Source: Rhodanobacter sp. C05 (GTDB lineage: Bacteria; Pseudomonadota; Gammaproteobacteria; Xanthomonadales; Rhodanobacteraceae). From it: a DNA stretch of 64,000 bases. The notes beneath the pieces were generated by a model. It ran no database searches and had not been told where the DNA came from. It saw only the letters and a program-made list of their open reading frames with translations. Below are positions 1 to 9,700 of this stretch, piece after piece. The DNA is taken from contig NZ_MUNQ01000008.1 of the NCBI RefSeq assembly GCF_002001165.1, forward strand, positions 186,001 to 250,000, in the 5' to 3' direction. Made by a program: the position numbers and the translations under genes. How positions within the stretch are numbered: the first letter of the stretch is position 1; each line of letters opens with the position of its first letter.

Positions 1-69
1 GGCGTGCCCGAATCGCCGGCGATCCGACTGGAGCCGGAGCAAGAACTTCTTCAGAGGGCCATCGCATGA
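1..69 (+). CDS. C-terminal end of an unidentified upstream gene (partial)
   Basis: Frame 1 is open from the window edge to a TGA at 67-69 and encodes 22 residues ending ELLQRAIA. Its stop overlaps the ATG of the next gene in an ATGA arrangement, which is typical of translationally coupled genes and is the only reason to believe it is coding. The fragment is too short to assign a family. It implies that the transporter downstream is the second or later gene of an operon. Confidence 0.4.
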   Translation, partial: GVPESPAIRLEPEQELLQRAIA

Positions 70-1073
70 ACAGTGTCGTGATCGAGTCGCCGGCGCGCTG
101 GCGCCAGCTGGACAAGCTTCCCATCGGCCTGTTCGGCTCGGTGATGGGACTGACCGGATTGAGTATTGCGTGGCGTTTGGCACACGCCCATTTCGGTGCG
201 CCGGCATGGATCGCCGATGGGATCGGCGTCGTGGCCATCGCGGCGTTTGTTGCCATTTCACTCGGCTATGCCGTGAAGCTGGCGACAGCACCGGACGCCG
301 TGCGTGACGAATTTCACCACCCGATCGCAGGCAGTCTGTTCGGCACCTTACTGATCAGCATCTTGCTGTTGCCCATCATCATCGCCCCGGTCAATGTTTT
401 CCTGGCACGCGTGCTTTGGGCCATTGGCGCCATCACCATGAATGCTTTTGGTTGGCTCATGATCAGCCGCTGGATGAGTGATCGGCAACAAGCCGCGCAC
501 GCCACACCTACCTGGATCGTCCCTTTGGTCGGGCTGCTGGATGTGCCTCTGGCCGTCCCCTCGCTGGGTTTGCCAACCGTCATCTATGCCAGCGTGCACC
601 AGTTGATGGTGCTGGATCTGGCGGTCGGACTGTTTTTCGCGATTCCGCTATTCACGATGATCTTTTCCCGCTTGCTGTTCGATGCGCCGCTGCCCGATGC
701 CTTGCAAGCTACGCTGCTCATTCTGGTGGTGCCTTTCTCCGTGGGGTTTTCGACCTATACGGTGACGACCGGAGCGACCGATATTTTCGCCCAGGCGCTT
801 TACCTGCTGTCGTTGTTTGTTCTCGCCGTCCTGTTGGGCAGGCTTCGGCACCTTGGGAGGTGCTGCCCATTCAAGTTGGCGTGGTGGTCGGTCAGCTTTC
901 CACTGGCGTCAGCGTCTATTGCGGCCTTGCACTATGCCGAGGCTATCTCCGGACCCATCGCCGATGCGCTCGCGCTTGCGTTGCTGGCGCTGGCAACGGT
1001 AGTCATCGCCGGGCTGCTGGTGCGCACACTGATGGGTCTGCTGCGCGGCGAATTGCGCACCCTCAGTGCCTGA
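66..1073 (+). CDS. TDT/SLAC1-type membrane transporter (TehA-like)
   Basis: This is a 335-residue, strongly hydrophobic protein with about ten predicted membrane helices and only short loops, beginning near residue 20 with a helix of the type LPIGLFGSVMGLTGLS. Glycine-rich helix starts, an FHHPIAGSLFG stretch near residue 83 and the overall length fit the tellurite-resistance/dicarboxylate transporter (TDT) family, which includes TehA and the plant SLAC1 anion channel. These proteins sit in the inner membrane and move anions or small organic acids; the substrate here cannot be read from sequence. The ATG overlaps the stop of the preceding frame (ATGA), which supports this start. A broken oxidoreductase fragment follows immediately. 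The family call is good, but a role in tellurite resistance should not be assumed. Confidence 0.75.
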   Translation: MNSVVIESPARWRQLDKLPIGLFGSVMGLTGLSIAWRLAHAHFGAPAWIADGIGVVAIAAFVAISLGYAVKLATAPDAVRDEFHHPIAGSLFGTLLISILLLPIIIAPVNVFLARVLWAIGAITMNAFGWLMISRWMSDRQQAAHATPTWIVPLVGLLDVPLAVPSLGLPTVIYASVHQLMVLDLAVGLFFAIPLFTMIFSRLLFDAPLPDALQATLLILVVPFSVGFSTYTVTTGATDIFAQALYLLSLFVLAVLLGRLRHLGRCCPFKLAWWSVSFPLASASIAALHYAEAISGPIADALALALLALATVVIAGLLVRTLMGLLRGELRTLSA

Positions 1074-1329
1074 TGATGACTGCGAGGATGCCGATCATGC
1101 GCGTCATCCGCTACCGGCCATCCTGGGCATCGATCTAGCCGGCGTCGTCACGGTGGCGGGTCCGGGTGTCACGGCCTTTCGGGTGGGCGATGAGGTCTAT
1201 GGCATGACCGGCGGCGCCGGTGGCGCGCAGGGTTCGCTGGCCGGGTATGCACGACAAGCTGGAAATCCTGATCGACGTCGGCACGACGATCTGCGGCTCA
1301 GCGAGTTAAAAGACCCCTCCGCTAGGTAA
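1066..1329 (+). pseudogene. Fragment of a zinc-type alcohol dehydrogenase/quinone oxidoreductase
   Basis: Residues about 14-62 of this frame (HPLPAILGIDLAGVV, then GPGVTAFRVGDEVYGMTGG) match the N-terminal GroES-like domain of MDR-family quinone oxidoreductases. In intact members this segment is preceded by about 25 residues and followed by a Rossmann NAD(P)-binding domain of over 200 residues. Both are missing. After GSLAGYA the sequence becomes unrelated and stops. A second short frame, starting at an ATG at 1247, runs to a TAA at 1307-1309 and may be debris from another gene. I read this as a deletion remnant left beside an accessory region. It is not expected to give an active enzyme. Confidence 0.6.
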
Positions 1330-1335
1330 CCGCGG

Positions 1336-3228
1336 TCATGTCACGCTGCGATTGTGCGTTAATTCATCCGTATCGGGACCAAAGTGCCTGTTCAGCCTGT
1401 TGTTTAGGCGATCGATCATGCCGCGCAGTGCACCAACCTCCCTAATCCATTCGCCATCGGCTTTTTCTCGCTGGAACGCGATAGCCAACGCGCGCGCAAT
1501 CGGATCTGCAATGGCAAGCAACGCCTCGCGTTCTTCCTTGCTGAAGAAGCTGCCATCTGGACGTGGGCCCAGCAGCAACCAGCCGAGCAGACCGACGCCG
1601 TCGGCGTATAACGGCACGCGCATCGGGAAAAACGGATCGGTGCGGTCACAATAGAGACGGCGGAAATTACTGGTCGGTGCCAAATCCTTCGCTAGCCATG
1701 CGCGCACAGTTTTGTCGGCGATGCCGTGGGCACTCAACACATCATTCTCTATGACTACTGCGCCGTGATCGGCGTGCACTCCCTTTTCGATGCGAGCGAG
1801 AGCGGTATTCGCAAGCGTCCGGGGTGTCGCAGTTTCGCGCATATCCGCGACAAGCAACGGCAGGCCGAGACGGAGATGGCCGAGTTGGCTACGAAAGCGA
1901 TGCTCAGCCCATAGTGTCACGCGATGATGCAGCGGTCCGATCATCACCGCCGCAATAGCCGCGCCCGTGCCACTGGCAATGGCGCCTAAGCGCTCTCCGA
2001 AATATTCCTCCCCCAGAATTTCAATGGCCTTTTCCGCGCCAGCGAATATCAAGAGCAGCGCGAGAGTAACTATGCCAAAGGTGATGGAGCGGCTGATCGT
2101 TTCGTCCGCGTCATACAACCTGTAACGCAGCAGTGAGATCGTGATCGCGATCATCAGCAGCGCGTTAAGCAAGGCGATGACCAGGTGCTGAAGAATGGTA
2201 GTCCAGATGGCCGCGGAAAACGTTGAGGCATTATCGGAAGCTATTTCGACTATTACCAACGCAACGATACAGACCAGCGACCAAAAGAAGCCAAGGAGAG
2301 CCCAACGAATTTGCTGTCGACCGGTGCCGGGAGGCATCGAACGATGACGGATGACTATCAGCACGACGGCCAACGCCATAAGCAGCAGAATGATGACATT
2401 TTCGACTTCGGGAGATAGACCGATGTGCGAGTAATTCATTGCGGGAACTACGATGGCAGTGCCTATCACAACGGCCCAAGTCCAACGAGGCTTGAAGCAC
2501 CCTTCAGGAAACAGGGCCAGCACTCCGACAAGCAGTACGAAAGCCGGAACATTGGCTTGTAGATGAATTTCGGTCCAAAACCCTGGCACGCTTTGATACC
2601 AGGAACTGGTGTCACTGGTAGCGAGCACCATGCTCAACATCATCATTGAAGCCCAAGGAGCAAGGCGATCTCGCGATCGTCGGCTCATGAGCCACGCAGC
2701 ACACGTTATCGTCAATGCGATGCGCAGGAAATCAACACCGCTAGTCAGAAGGACGTTGAGCGTCTGGTTCAGGCCCATAGCTTCCAGAGCCTGCTGCCTA
2801 TGGAGGGGATCTCTTGTCAGCCGGTGGCGTGATAGCTGGCCCAAACGTGAGCGCGCGTCGATCATGACACTGCCGCTTATAGGTCCTGCCAACTGTGCAT
2901 CGATTGTTTGCCGGTCTGCGCCGACGGGCTTTCCATCGATCGCGACCAGCCGGTCGCCTGGGTGCAGTCCCGAACGGATTGCCTCGTCGCCAAGGATAAG
3001 GCGGACCGTTGGCCATTGCGCGTCGCCGACCATGATGCCGACAAGTTGCGTTGGCGAGGTAGTCGCGTGGCCAGGGCGGAAATCCTTCCAGGCACCCGAG
3101 ATCGCCCCGATTAGACTTAACGCCAACAGAAACCACCACACAATCATGAATACAAATCGGAACCACCCGTCAAGCGGTACTAGCTCGCGCGGGAGACCGA
3201 AGCCGTTACGGTACTTCATGCCGTTCAT
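1336..3228 (-). CDS. Membrane protein with PDZ, multi-helix and GAF-like regions (kinase-less sensor)
   Basis: The 630-residue protein has one N-terminal membrane helix (about 27-47), then a PDZ-type segment around residues 78-105 (GDEAIRSGLHPGDRLVAIDGKPV split by the usual glycine turns). About seven further helices follow between residues 160 and 440. A cytoplasmic GAF-like region at about 460-600 contains LLGWLLLGPRPDGSFFSKEE. The layout resembles the sensory half of ComP-like membrane histidine kinases. However, there is no H-box, no ATP-binding N/G boxes and no output domain; the protein ends about 45 residues after the GAF-like part in a probable coiled coil (LRGMIDRLNNRLNRH). It may be a receptor subunit signalling through a partner, or a kinase that lost its catalytic half. 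No partner kinase or response regulator lies nearby. Confidence 0.55.
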   Translation of the reverse strand: MNGMKYRNGFGLPRELVPLDGWFRFVFMIVWWFLLALSLIGAISGAWKDFRPGHATTSPTQLVGIMVGDAQWPTVRLILGDEAIRSGLHPGDRLVAIDGKPVGADRQTIDAQLAGPISGSVMIDARSRLGQLSRHRLTRDPLHRQQALEAMGLNQTLNVLLTSGVDFLRIALTITCAAWLMSRRSRDRLAPWASMMMLSMVLATSDTSSWYQSVPGFWTEIHLQANVPAFVLLVGVLALFPEGCFKPRWTWAVVIGTAIVVPAMNYSHIGLSPEVENVIILLLMALAVVLIVIRHRSMPPGTGRQQIRWALLGFFWSLVCIVALVIVEIASDNASTFSAAIWTTILQHLVIALLNALLMIAITISLLRYRLYDADETISRSITFGIVTLALLLIFAGAEKAIEILGEEYFGERLGAIASGTGAAIAAVMIGPLHHRVTLWAEHRFRSQLGHLRLGLPLLVADMRETATPRTLANTALARIEKGVHADHGAVVIENDVLSAHGIADKTVRAWLAKDLAPTSNFRRLYCDRTDPFFPMRVPLYADGVGLLGWLLLGPRPDGSFFSKEEREALLAIADPIARALAIAFQREKADGEWIREVGALRGMIDRLNNRLNRHFGPDTDELTHNRSVT

Positions 3229-3554
3229 TAAGCGCCCCCATCGTGACCCCTAGCCGTTGCAATCGAGAATAGACATTTCGTGACTTATGAGTGACGAAAG
3301 GAAATTCCAGCTCAGGCAGAACACGCCACGGTGACGTTTTGAAAAACGCTTTGAGCCCTTCGTCAGTTGCTTGGACGTAGTTAAATTCTGACGGCGAACA
3401 AGCAAAAAAACTCCTGCTCACAAGTATCTCAGTGACGAGAATCATCGACTAGCCCACCATAACAACCGTTACTGTGCCGGCGATTCACCCTTAAGTAGTA
3501 CCGCCAAGTCTGGCTGGCTAGCTGTTCCGATGGACGTTAACGTTCACGGTGCCG

Positions 3555-3668
3555 AAGTTGGCATCGGTGGACGGTCTTCCCACAGCATTGCTGGCGGCTC
3601 AGCAGGCGCTGCAGGCGGCAACCCAGCGTGAAGCGGCGCTGCACATGGCATGTGAGATACACAAATGA
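3555..3668 (+). pseudogene. Remnant of a kfrA-like gene (3' end)
   Basis: The frame GTG at 3567 to TGA at 3666-3668 encodes VDGLPTALLAAQQALQAATQ followed by REAALHMACEIHK. This aligns without gaps to the end of the intact KfrA encoded at 21647-22591, whose matching segment reads MDGLPAALLAAQHALKASTQ then REVALQAKLD. The match is also visible in DNA, for example both copies contain GGACGGTCTTCC. The upstream part of the gene, including the helix-turn-helix domain, is missing. Both copies lie on the same strand, about 19 kb apart, and they bracket the defence-type genes. Confidence 0.65.
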
Positions 3669-3681
3669 AAGCAGGCGCCCG

Positions 3682-3700
3682 CGATAACTTCGCCTTATCG
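3682..3700. promoter_or_regulatory. Inverted repeat with kfrA-operator half-sites
   Basis: CGATAA and TTATCG are separated by seven bases. The intact kfrA operator at 21574-21604 contains exactly the same two hexamers with the same seven-base spacing. The site lies just downstream of the kfrA remnant. It may be a decayed operator or a binding site for the intact KfrA. Arms of six bases alone are weak evidence; the shared architecture is what makes it notable. Confidence 0.35.
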
Positions 3701-3792
3701 TGGGTAGGACATGTCCGCTGCCAGCCGATAACAGCCGTCGTGCCGCATTCTGGTTAAGCGCGTCGAATGCCCAAGTCGCCCAGAGCGTATGG

Positions 3793-4626
3793 CTAAATGA
3801 ACGTCCCTTGAGGAAACTTGTTCGGATTGCGAATAGCCAGCAAGAATTGGGGCGGGCGCTCGATCTTGAGATCGATGGCGGCGCCATAGATGCGAATGAT
3901 GTATTTGGCTACCGCCTGTCGCGCGTCGAAAACCAAGGCGGTGGTTCCGCCCATGTACTCATCACGAATCAGTTTGGCTTGGGCGGCGCTCAGATCCGGA
4001 TGGGGGACTAGCCTCAGTGTGACCTGGGTGTTCCATGCTTGATCGGCTTCCGGTCCCGGCAGGACTGAGTTACCAGAGTCGTCGACTCGGGCAATCCGGC
4101 CGAGGTTGAAGTCGCGGAATGCGCCGGCACGCGCACAGTACGCGCGCACATGCCAGCGTGGGCCGGCTTGGATGAAAGCATGAGGCCGAATGATGCGCTC
4201 GTGGGCTGTCGGGTTCGTGAGCGATCGATACTCGATGCAGATCTGCTTGCCCTCTCGGATCGCGGCATGGATCCGAGAGAACGGCCGAAATTGAACAGGC
4301 GTCGCGTGCTGTTCGGTAGAGACCAGATCGACTCCGGCGCGCAGGCCGTTACGCGGAAGAGTTCCCACCAAGCCCTCGTACTCCCGAAAGTGACCTTCCG
4401 TGAGTTGTGGGCGCGCATAGAGGGTGAGTACGTAACCTCGGACGCCGGTGTCGTACTGACAGTTGTCGGGGGCCTGTTCGGCGTAGCTGGCCATGTCACG
4501 GCTCAGGATCGAACCGTGGACGTCGAAGATTTCGCTTAGGCGAGGGCGGGAGACTTGCCCCTCCCACAGAAGCAGGATTTCGATTGCTTTCAGGCGCTCT
4601 TGCTGGCCGCGAAGGGTCTTCGCCAT
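3793..4626 (-). CDS. WYL-domain transcriptional regulator divergent from Wadjet
   Basis: The 277-residue protein begins with a DNA-binding winged-helix region (about residues 8-50, RLKAIEILLLWEGQVSRPRL). A central WYL domain at about 125-185 follows, with IEYRSLTNPTAHERIIRPHA and GPRWHVRAYCARAGAFRDFN containing the conserved strand-R-P-H and H-V-R-A-Y patterns. A C-terminal WCX-type extension closes it. Family members such as BrxR and CapW are dimeric repressors of phage-defence operons that bind inverted repeats and are thought to sense a ligand through the WYL domain. This gene is transcribed away from jetA, and the 88 bases between the two starts hold a perfect 12-bp inverted repeat, the expected geometry for a repressor controlling itself and the defence operon. 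The repressor role is inferred. Confidence 0.82.
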   Translation of the reverse strand: MAKTLRGQQERLKAIEILLLWEGQVSRPRLSEIFDVHGSILSRDMASYAEQAPDNCQYDTGVRGYVLTLYARPQLTEGHFREYEGLVGTLPRNGLRAGVDLVSTEQHATPVQFRPFSRIHAAIREGKQICIEYRSLTNPTAHERIIRPHAFIQAGPRWHVRAYCARAGAFRDFNLGRIARVDDSGNSVLPGPEADQAWNTQVTLRLVPHPDLSAAQAKLIRDEYMGGTTALVFDARQAVAKYIIRIYGAAIDLKIERPPQFLLAIRNPNKFPQGTFI

Positions 4627-4648
4627 GAGGATTCTGGATTTGGGCTTG

Positions 4649-4686
4649 TCGGTAGCATAATGGCACCGGTCGCTTTATGCTACCGA
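4649..4686. promoter_or_regulatory. Perfect 12-bp inverted repeat, probable operator of the WYL regulator
   Basis: TCGGTAGCATAA (4649-4660) and TTATGCTACCGA (4675-4686) are exact reverse complements separated by 14 bases. The repeat lies in the only gap between the WYL regulator start (4626) and the jetA start (4715), so it could control both directions. Binding by the regulator is inferred from position and symmetry. The repeat could instead form a cruciform or hairpin in the jetA leader. Confidence 0.7.
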
Positions 4687-4714
4687 AAAGCCATCAGGAT
4701 ATCCGAGGCACGAA

Positions 4715-6145
4715 TTGGACCAAGAAGCAGTTGCACCGCTTTTCGACCAGCTCCCGGAAGACATCTTCCGGCCCTTGGGCGTGGCCAACAACCGGCGCTA
4801 CTGGGACGTGCTGTCCCGAGTGATGTCGACGCTTTGGGGCGAGGACGGGCGTTCACCGGGTGAGGAGGTGACCAAGACGGTTGTGATCAGGGTGATTGAG
4901 TCGTGCATCGTGGCCGATGATCCTTGGGAGGGCGAGCTTGAGACATCGGTAGGTGGGCAGAGCCACAACGTCTTCCGTAGCCTGTCGGAAGCAGGTTGGT
5001 TCTCGGTACGGCGCCGCGGCCTTGTCGACATGGTTACCGTGAAGCCGCGGATTGGAATGCTGTTCACGATGCTCAGCGAGTTTGCGCGACAGGAGCCGGA
5101 GTACATCGGCGGCCAAGTACGCTCGATCCTTTTGAACCTTCGATCTGTCACGGAGGACAGCGCCGACCCTAATGCCTGCAGCGCCTATCAGATTGCCGCC
5201 AAGCAGGCCCGGCAGTGCATGGCGCACATCGTCAACACCGGCTGCCGCGTGCAGGACTTAATGGACAGTCTGGTCGAGCTGGATTCCGCACGCGACTTCG
5301 TCCATGGATTCTTCACCGACTTCGTGGAGCGTGTCTATATCGCCGACTACAGCGAATTGCGCACACGCAACCACCCGCTTCAGTACCGCGGCCAGATCAT
5401 CGAGAAGACCTACGCGCTGATGGACGAAGAGCCCTCGCGCGAGCGTCTTGTCGTTTGGTACACCGAACATATTGGAAGAGGTGATCGCGAGAAGGGCGAA
5501 GCGGCGTACAGGCGCGACACCAACCAGCTTCTGCGGTTGAACAACATCGAGGACCACCTCGCGCGGCTGGACGAAGAGATCAACATCGCCAACCAGCGGG
5601 CGCTCGCGTTGATCGAGTACAAGCTACGCGCCCCGAAGCACCTGGACAAACTGATCAAGCGAGCCTGCGCCGCCCTGTCCGTACTGGACGAAGATCACCC
5701 GGCGTTGCCAGGCGATGCCGGTGGCGTGCACTGGTCGGCACTGGCGCTGGCCAAACCTCGCAAGCCACCGCGGGATCAGGTAGCTACCGCCGTCGAGACA
5801 ATTGAGCTGTCGGACGAAGAGCTGGCGATGGAGTGGCTGCGCCGGCGCATGGTTGAAAACCGCAAGGTCACCGCGGTGCAGCTGGCCAACTACGTGGCAA
5901 GGATGCTTGATGGCAGGAATAGGGTGGACTCGGACATGCTCGAGGTGGGATCGATCAATGACCTGTGCTGTTACCAGCGACTGCTGCTGATTGCTTCTCG
6001 CGATGATGCCCCGCTGCAACTGCGGCGTCATGATCCCGTGGTGCAGATGCTCCGTGGTATCAGGATTCGGTTCGAGGAAGAACGCATGACCAACAATGAC
6101 TACATGATCCATCGGCGATTCGTCGTCGAACGCGAGGAAGCGTAA
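4715..6145 (+). CDS. jetA: Wadjet anti-plasmid system protein JetA (MukF-like kleisin)
   Basis: The 476-residue protein is the first gene of a four-gene operon whose order, overlaps and partner proteins are those of Wadjet. JetA is the kleisin-like subunit that joins the two ends of the JetC SMC dimer, comparable with MukF. The N-terminus (PLFDQLPEDIFRPLGVANNR then YWDVL) and a long helical central part around residues 260-330 rich in charged heptads fit this family. The start chosen is the TTG at 4715, preceded by GAGG at 4705-4708; the frame is closed shortly upstream. Its stop overlaps the start of jetB by one base. Assignment rests on the operon as well as on the protein, and I cannot assign the Wadjet subtype. 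Confidence 0.82.
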   Translation: MDQEAVAPLFDQLPEDIFRPLGVANNRRYWDVLSRVMSTLWGEDGRSPGEEVTKTVVIRVIESCIVADDPWEGELETSVGGQSHNVFRSLSEAGWFSVRRRGLVDMVTVKPRIGMLFTMLSEFARQEPEYIGGQVRSILLNLRSVTEDSADPNACSAYQIAAKQARQCMAHIVNTGCRVQDLMDSLVELDSARDFVHGFFTDFVERVYIADYSELRTRNHPLQYRGQIIEKTYALMDEEPSRERLVVWYTEHIGRGDREKGEAAYRRDTNQLLRLNNIEDHLARLDEEINIANQRALALIEYKLRAPKHLDKLIKRACAALSVLDEDHPALPGDAGGVHWSALALAKPRKPPRDQVATAVETIELSDEELAMEWLRRRMVENRKVTAVQLANYVARMLDGRNRVDSDMLEVGSINDLCCYQRLLLIASRDDAPLQLRRHDPVVQMLRGIRIRFEEERMTNNDYMIHRRFVVEREEA

Positions 6146-6759
6146 TGGCCAACTGGGAACGCGTGGCGGCGCAGAGCAACGGGCTGTACGAAGAGCAGGA
6201 CTACCAGCAAGCCGCCTACAGGCTGATGATGGAGCAGGTGATCTACGCCGGCGATCGCGGCGGACGCGTACCTTACGAATTGGTGACTCGGCATCTGGGT
6301 CCGTTCCGAGACGTATTCGATCAGTTCGGGATGACGATCACCCACAACCCGCATCACGGGTATGTCGTAACGATCCCTCGCCACGCCTTCGGCGCCCGCA
6401 TGCGCCTGGAAGAGACGCGGCTGGCGCTGCTGTTGCGTCGTGTCTACGACGACCGAATCAATGCGGTCGACATCGTGGAGGGAGAGGCCTTCGTCACCCT
6501 TGAGGAGCTCGAACAACTCTACAAGGATGTGCTGGGCAGGCAGCTGCCAGATCGCAGTGAGATGCGCGATCTGGTGCGCTCGCTCAAACGCAACGGCATG
6601 GCACGCGAGGTGGATGCGGCGGACGACCAACCATTCCAGATTGCGATCCGCCCAGCGATCACAGACATCCTGGGTGAGACTGCGTTGTTGCAGCTGGCCG
6701 CCTACGGCGTGGATGCCGAGGACAGTGGGAATCAGGAGGAAGGCAATGAAGCAGCTTGA
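6145..6759 (+). CDS. jetB: Wadjet protein JetB (MukE-like, DUF4194)
   Basis: JetB (204 residues) is the KITE/MukE-like subunit that binds the kleisin JetA. The sequence shows a winged-helix-rich small protein with the family-typical DYQQAAYRLMMEQVIYAGDR near residue 27, then a strand pair FGMTITHNPHHGYVVTIP and the helix RLEETRLALLLRRVYDDRI. The start overlaps jetA by one base. The 3' end overlaps jetC by 14 bases, which suggests translational coupling and fixed stoichiometry of the complex. Length agrees with other JetB proteins (about 200 residues). Confidence 0.85.
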   Translation: MANWERVAAQSNGLYEEQDYQQAAYRLMMEQVIYAGDRGGRVPYELVTRHLGPFRDVFDQFGMTITHNPHHGYVVTIPRHAFGARMRLEETRLALLLRRVYDDRINAVDIVEGEAFVTLEELEQLYKDVLGRQLPDRSEMRDLVRSLKRNGMAREVDAADDQPFQIAIRPAITDILGETALLQLAAYGVDAEDSGNQEEGNEAA

Positions 6760-9700
6760 GTCGATAGGACTGGTCCAGTACTTCCTCTACAACCGCATCG
6801 ATCTTGATGTTGGCAGGAATACGGCATTCCTTGGTCCGAACGGTACCGGGAAGACAGCATTACTCGATGCGCTGCAGATCGTGCTGCTTGGCGCTGATCG
6901 CAATCGGATCCACTTCAACGCGTCCAGCGAGGGCAAGCGTAAGGCACGAAGCCTACGCGACTACTGTTTGGGTGTGTACGGGCAACGGCCGAGCGAAGTG
7001 TGTCGCCCTTCAGCGAACACTTACGTCAACCTGGTGTTCCGTGACACGGAGACAAACGTGCCCGTGACTGCCGGAGTCTCACTCTCGGCACATGTCGATA
7101 GTCCTGACCACATCTTCAACAGCCTCTACATCCTGCCCGGCGTCGCGCTTAAAACCGGGCAGATGATCGAGATGCAGGGCGGCCAAGAGATGGTGTTGCC
7201 ATGGAGGCGCATACAGCATGAGTTCCGTGACAAGTGTAGGGAAGCAGGGACGACTGCCGTATTCACCATCAATGGCGAGGAGTTCTCCCGCCAGTTGTTT
7301 GCCGGACACCTGGCCAGCCGCGGTGAGTCCCCGAACCATCGGGCGATCCGCAGTGCGTTCGCGCGCTCGCTCAAACTCAACCGTGATGTCGACGATCTCA
7401 ACGAGACTCTGCGTAGCCACCTTATCGAGGTGCGACCGACGAACGTGACCCAGTTCCGGGCGCGGTTGGATCAGTTTCGAGAGATCCAGCGCACCATCCA
7501 GCAGCTTGCCGAGCGGCTAGCCGAGGCGGAGGCGGTCGAGAAGCAGTACCGAATCGTGAGGCAGTACTTCGTCAAGGCAGCTAACTATGGCTACTTGAAG
7601 GCCGTGTACCTGTCTGAACAACTGGGCGCACAGGTTGCCGAGGCAGGGGACACGATCGAGCACTTGCAGAACGAAGAGATCAAGGCCCGGTCATCTTTGC
7701 AGACAGCGGAGTCCGCGGCGACTGCGGCGCACAAACGGCTGGTGACAGCGCAGGTGGCGTTGAACCAGGATCCCGAGTACTTGCGCCAGCTGGGAAGCAG
7801 GACCGAGCTGGCCAAGGGCTGGGAGAGTTTGGATGGACTGAGGGTGGGGTTCAAGGAGGACCTAGGGCGGCTGGTAGCTGCCGTGCGGCGTCTGGTGGGC
7901 AACAAAGATCTCGCAGGCGTGCAGGGCGAGGGAGCCAACGCTCTTCAGCACTTGGTCACGCTTAGCGAGTTGGTAGGGCGAGAAGAAGATATCCAGGCCG
8001 AGGACACCTTGATTGTTGCCAACTCGATCGGCACCTTGCAAAAGGCCGTCGATGGTGTGCGGTTGGACATGACGCAGCAGTCGGCGCAAGCCGCTACGGC
8101 TGTGACGGTGGCCAAAGGCGACGTCGCCCGGGCAGGCTCGGGGCGTGCGTCGCTTCGCCGCGAGGTGGCGGCGCTGCAGGCATTACTGGAGGACGAGGGA
8201 ATTTCCACTGCTCCGGTATGCGATCTAGTCGAGGTTAAGGACAAGGATTGGCAGCCGGCGCTAGAGGCCTACCTGCGGCGGAACGTCGATGCGCTGCTGG
8301 TCCACGACAACAATCACGAAAAGAACGCGATCGATTTTTATCGCAGGAACCGCCGAGACATCTACGGTGCCAAGCTGGCACTGAGCACGCGCACGCGACC
8401 ATGGCAGGCGCCCGGTGGTGGACGGTTTGCCGCGCAGTTGATCGCCGGCGACGACAAGGCGGCAGTGCGCTTCCTGCAAGGAGAACTGGGCCGACTGGCG
8501 CTGGTGGACAGCAGTGAGCAACTGCGCGTGGGCGATAAGACGCTGTCGATCGACGGTATGGTCAGTTCGGGCGGTGGCATCGATCGCCTGAAGTTGGCGC
8601 GCGGGTCAGGACTGCGCATCGGTGCTGTTAGCAGCGAAGACCAGCAACGCGTCGCCCGGGAAGACTTGCGCAAGGCAGAGGAGCACCAGGGCGAGATCAA
8701 ACACCGATTGGAGTTGGTGAATGGCATCGGGCAGGCGATGGCCTCTGCTGGAGACCGTGAGGCAATTCAGGCCCGCCTGCAGGCCGTGGTGAGCCAGATC
8801 GTGCACCAGCAGGCTGCCCTAAACCAGGCAGAGATCCTGGCGGTGGCCGGAGCGTCAGGCGGTGTAGCGGCGTTGGAGGAAGCTGCAGCCGTGGCCGAGA
8901 CTGACCATCACGAGAAAGACAAGGCAAAGACCGACGCTAACACTGCGCTCGTGAAGATCGGATCCGCGCTAGGTGGCATGCGGGAGCAGCTCAAAAAACT
9001 GATCGGCCAACAGGCTGGCGTCCGGGAACAAGAGGCCGCAGCGCGGAAAAATCCGTTGTGCGACCTCAACGCTGCAGAGGATCTTCGGCAATCCGTCGAC
9101 GGCCAGACAAACGATGACGCAGAGGCGGCCATCACGGCATGCAACAAGCACCTTGAGGACAGCTCAAGGCATGGGAACAGCGCCAACACGAAAGCATGGG
9201 GGCTGATGACGACTTACCTGGCGAACTACCAGATGGAGAACCACGAGATCCGAGACCAGGACTGGCAGCAGGCGCAGGCCATGATCCACGCCGAAATCAA
9301 GCGGATGACGGAACTGGAGCTGGTGGAGAAGAAGGATGAAGCAGACCGCGCATACATCGCAGCGGTCGAAGTATTCAGATCGGATGTGGCGCATACGCTG
9401 CTCAACGGCTTTGACGCGATCGAGGAACAGATCAAGGGGCTGAACCGCATCCTGGACAAGGCCCCGGAGTTCACCAACGGGGAGCGCTTCCGGTTCCAGG
9501 CCACCAAAGTTGAGCAACACAAAAAGCTGTACGACTTCCTTCAGCGTGTGCGCGAGATGGGCGAAAGCGAGAGCACGTTGTTTGGCGGCTCTGGGCCGAT
9601 TCCTGAGGAGTTCCGACTTCTGGTGGAAGGCGACGGCAAGGGCTCGCCGCTGCAATTGGAGAACAGCCCGCTCAACGACCACCGTCTGTTCTTCAGCTAC

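Larger units (their letters stand above)
3229..3792. other. Intergenic stretch at the left border of the island
   Basis: About 560 bases separate the membrane protein from the WYL regulator. I see no convincing complete gene. The stretch holds the kfrA 3' remnant (3555-3668) and an inverted repeat sharing its half-sites with the kfrA operator (3682-3700), both listed separately. The rest shows no clear family signal. Debris of this kind is what one expects at the edge of an acquired segment. Confidence 0.6.

Noticed and set aside
3206-3445. A 79-codon minus-strand frame overlapping the start of the PDZ membrane protein
   Set aside because: No recognisable family and no ribosome site; it overlaps the start of a larger, well-supported gene by 23 bases.
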